64,000 nucleotides of DNA from Streptomyces sp. RPT161 (lineage in GTDB: Bacteria; Actinomycetota; Actinomycetes; Streptomycetales; Streptomycetaceae): NCBI RefSeq assembly GCF_027533845.1, contig NZ_JAPZVN010000012.1:62001-126000 (forward strand), in the 5' to 3' direction. The notes under the pieces were generated by a model, which saw nothing but the letters and a program-made list of their open reading frames with translations, was not told the origin of the DNA and did not search any database. Every line of letters begins with the position of its first letter. Position 1 is the stretch's first letter. Positions 62,414-64,000 of the stretch are shown here, piece after piece. The position numbers and the translations under genes were made by a program.

Positions 62414-63823
62414 ATGTCCCGGAAACGCCTGGCGGGCATAGCCGCCGGAGCGGTGGTCGCGGTCGCCGCGGCCACGCTCCCGCAGGCATCGTTAGCCGTC
62501 GCCCGCAGCAACCCCCCGCAGACCACGAACGAAGCGACCCAGGACACGGTCGTCGTCTACCGCGTCCCCACCCACCGTCCACAGGACCCCCAGACGCTGA
62601 TGCGCGCCGGGTACGACCTGATGGAACGCCGCCAGGGCAACGACCTGTTCGTGCTGGGCGACCGTACGACCGGCGGACAGCTCAGACACCTCGGCTTCGC
62701 CCCCACGGTCGTCAAGACGGCGAAGCGCCCGGCCGCCCGCCAGCTGCCCGGCGACTCCAGCGGCACCTATGACGGCGGCTACCACACCGTGGACGCCAAC
62801 TACGCGCACATGGACCAGGTCGCCTCGCAGCACCCGGACCTGGCCGCGGTGGTGACATACGGCCAGTCCTGGCTCAAGCAGAACGGCATGGGCGGCCATG
62901 ACCTCAAGGCGATCTGCGTCACCAAGAAGCAGCAGGGCGACTGCCAGCTCAACCCCAACTCAACCAAGCCGCGGTTCTTCCTGATGAGCCAGATCCACGC
63001 CCGCGAGATCACCACCGGAGAGGTCTCCTGGCGCTGGATCGACGAGCTGACCAACGACTACGGCAAGGACCCGGACATCACCAAGCTGATGGACACCACC
63101 GAGATGTGGGTGGTCCCGATCGCCAACCCGGACGGCGTCGACATGGTCGCCCAGGGCGGCGACAACCCCGTCCTGCAGCGTAAGAACGCCGATGACTCCA
63201 ACGGCTCGTCGTGCGGTCAGGGCGGCGGCCAGATCGGTGTCGACCTCAACCGCAACGCGGGCACCCACTGGGGCGGCGCGGGCACCTCGGACCAGCCGTG
63301 CGACGAGGTCTACCTCGGCCCGGCCGCCGACTCCGAGGTGGAGAACACCGCCCTGGAAGGGCTGTTCCGCCAGCTCTACCCGGCGGTTCGCACCGGCACC
63401 GGTGACTCCGACCCGGCGCCCGCCGACGCCCGGGGCATGATGATCACCCTGCACAGCGACGCCAGCATGGTGCTGTTCCCCTGGGAGTTCGACAGCACCG
63501 TACACACCGGCAACGACGCCGCGCTGCGCGCGCTCGCGGGCCAGATGGGGTCGATCACCGGCTACCAGTCAGGGCAGGCCGGTGAGATCCTCTACAACGC
63601 CTCCGGCGGCACCGACGACTGGACGTACGACAAGCTCGGTCTGGCCAGCTTCACCATCGAGATCGGCGACGTCGACAACCGCGGCTGCGACGGGTTCACC
63701 CCGCCGTACTCCTGCCAGGACAGCTACTTCTGGCCCAAGATGAAGCCCGCCCTGGTGTACGCCGCGCAGCACGCTGCGGCGCCGTACCAGACCACGGCGA
63801 GCACGGCACCGCGCAAGCGGTAG
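62414..63823 (+). CDS. Secreted M14 zinc carboxypeptidase
   Basis: 469 residues from ATG 62414 (AAGGCC upstream). Signal peptide, then a propeptide-like segment, then the M14 catalytic domain: zinc ligands His and Glu in QIHAREITTGE, substrate contacts VPIANPDGVD and VDLNRNAGTHWGG, third zinc His in MITLHSDAS, and catalytic Glu in FTIEIGD. Extracellular removal of C-terminal residues from peptides. Cys in the insertion DNRGCDGFTPPYSCQD probably pair. Confidence 0.9.
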   Translation: MSRKRLAGIAAGAVVAVAAATLPQASLAVARSNPPQTTNEATQDTVVVYRVPTHRPQDPQTLMRAGYDLMERRQGNDLFVLGDRTTGGQLRHLGFAPTVVKTAKRPAARQLPGDSSGTYDGGYHTVDANYAHMDQVASQHPDLAAVVTYGQSWLKQNGMGGHDLKAICVTKKQQGDCQLNPNSTKPRFFLMSQIHAREITTGEVSWRWIDELTNDYGKDPDITKLMDTTEMWVVPIANPDGVDMVAQGGDNPVLQRKNADDSNGSSCGQGGGQIGVDLNRNAGTHWGGAGTSDQPCDEVYLGPAADSEVENTALEGLFRQLYPAVRTGTGDSDPAPADARGMMITLHSDASMVLFPWEFDSTVHTGNDAALRALAGQMGSITGYQSGQAGEILYNASGGTDDWTYDKLGLASFTIEIGDVDNRGCDGFTPPYSCQDSYFWPKMKPALVYAAQHAAAPYQTTASTAPRKR

Positions 63824-63852
63824 CGCCTCCCGCGCGGGGTTGGGGGATCCCT

Positions 63853-63869
63853 CCGGGGCTTCGCCCCGG
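63853..63869. terminator. Short hairpin after the carboxypeptidase
   Basis: CCGGGGC (63853-63859), TTC loop, GCCCCGG (63863-63869), 30 bases after the stop. Confidence 0.6.
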
Positions 63870-63870
63870 G

Positions 63871-64000
63871 CCCCCACCGCGCGGGTTGCCGCTCCTTGTG
63901 GTTTCTCGCCGGGAACCCGTCGCGCGGGTTGTGGATCCTCCTGCCTGCGCGCCGGGCCCCCCACCGCGCGGGTTCGCGGATCCTCCTGGCTTCTCGCCGG
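63871..64000. repeat. Three imperfect 43-base tandem repeats
   Basis: Units start near 63871, 63914 and 63958 and share CGCGCGGGTT near base 10 and CTCGCCGGG (unit 2: GCGCCGGG) at the end; the array may continue past the right edge. Intergenic, no coding content. Confidence 0.6.

Noticed and set aside
1-64000. tRNA, rRNA, riboswitch and CRISPR search by eye
   Set aside because: No cloverleaf, conserved rRNA blocks or regularly spaced identical repeats were seen; the 43-base units at the right edge are imperfect and spacerless.

Overview
The window is very GC-rich, with strong third-position GC bias, GTG and TTG starts next to purine-rich ribosome binding sites, and families typical of filamentous actinobacteria (LuxR/TetR/PadR regulators, several cytochrome P450 redox sets, a DUF5997 protein, a gamma-butyrolactone-receptor-like regulator, a GG-leader peptide export operon, an extracellular contractile injection system). 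It is almost certainly chromosome of a Streptomyces or close relative. No rRNA, tRNA, CRISPR array, prophage or intact insertion sequence was recognised.

Layout. (1) 1-7.6 kb: edge of an extracellular contractile injection system (eCIS) locus, with a truncated tail sheath gene, a membrane-anchored lectin-like protein, an AAA ATPase, a DUF4255 (Pvc16-like) cap protein and a LuxR-type regulator with a degenerate receiver. A DXD glycosyltransferase carrying the N-terminal LQRxxGNxAV signature of eCIS cargo follows and is a candidate effector. (2) 7.9-13.9 kb: secreted HNH nuclease, GtrA protein, then a coupled cassette of a 33-residue peptide, ImmA/IrrE-like metallopeptidase, MAB_1171c-type membrane protein and amidase, then a small secreted protein. 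(3) 14-24 kb: ordinary metabolic, regulatory and transport genes. (4) 24-28 kb: a secreted protein of six Cys-paired repeats beside a sensor kinase/response regulator pair, and a TetX-like monooxygenase behind a large nested dyad. (5) 28-42 kb: two P450 redox sets, isochorismatase-family protein, MarR regulator with a clear operator and a decayed MFS pump, orphan solute-binding lipoprotein, ion transporter with universal stress protein, SulP transporter. (6) 42-53 kb: stand-alone type II thioesterase, a large secreted protease with sedolisin-like catalytic residues, and an export operon of two NHLP-type ABC transporters, an HlyD-like adaptor and a cysteine-free GG-leader peptide. (7) 53-64 kb: PadR/acyl-CoA dehydrogenase operon, acyltransferase/SGNH pair, ferredoxin plus ferredoxin reductase without a P450, butyrolactone-receptor-like regulator, SDR and a secreted M14 carboxypeptidase.

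The two most notable systems are the eCIS edge with its putative glycosyltransferase cargo and the peptide export operon. In the latter, a leader ending in Gly-Gly should be cut by the C39 peptidase domain of the exporter and the core released, yet no modification enzyme is nearby and the core has no Cys. A strong hairpin separates the precursor from the exporter genes, consistent with excess precursor over export machinery. Many regulators have identifiable palindromic sites in their own promoter regions; these are recorded with exact arms.
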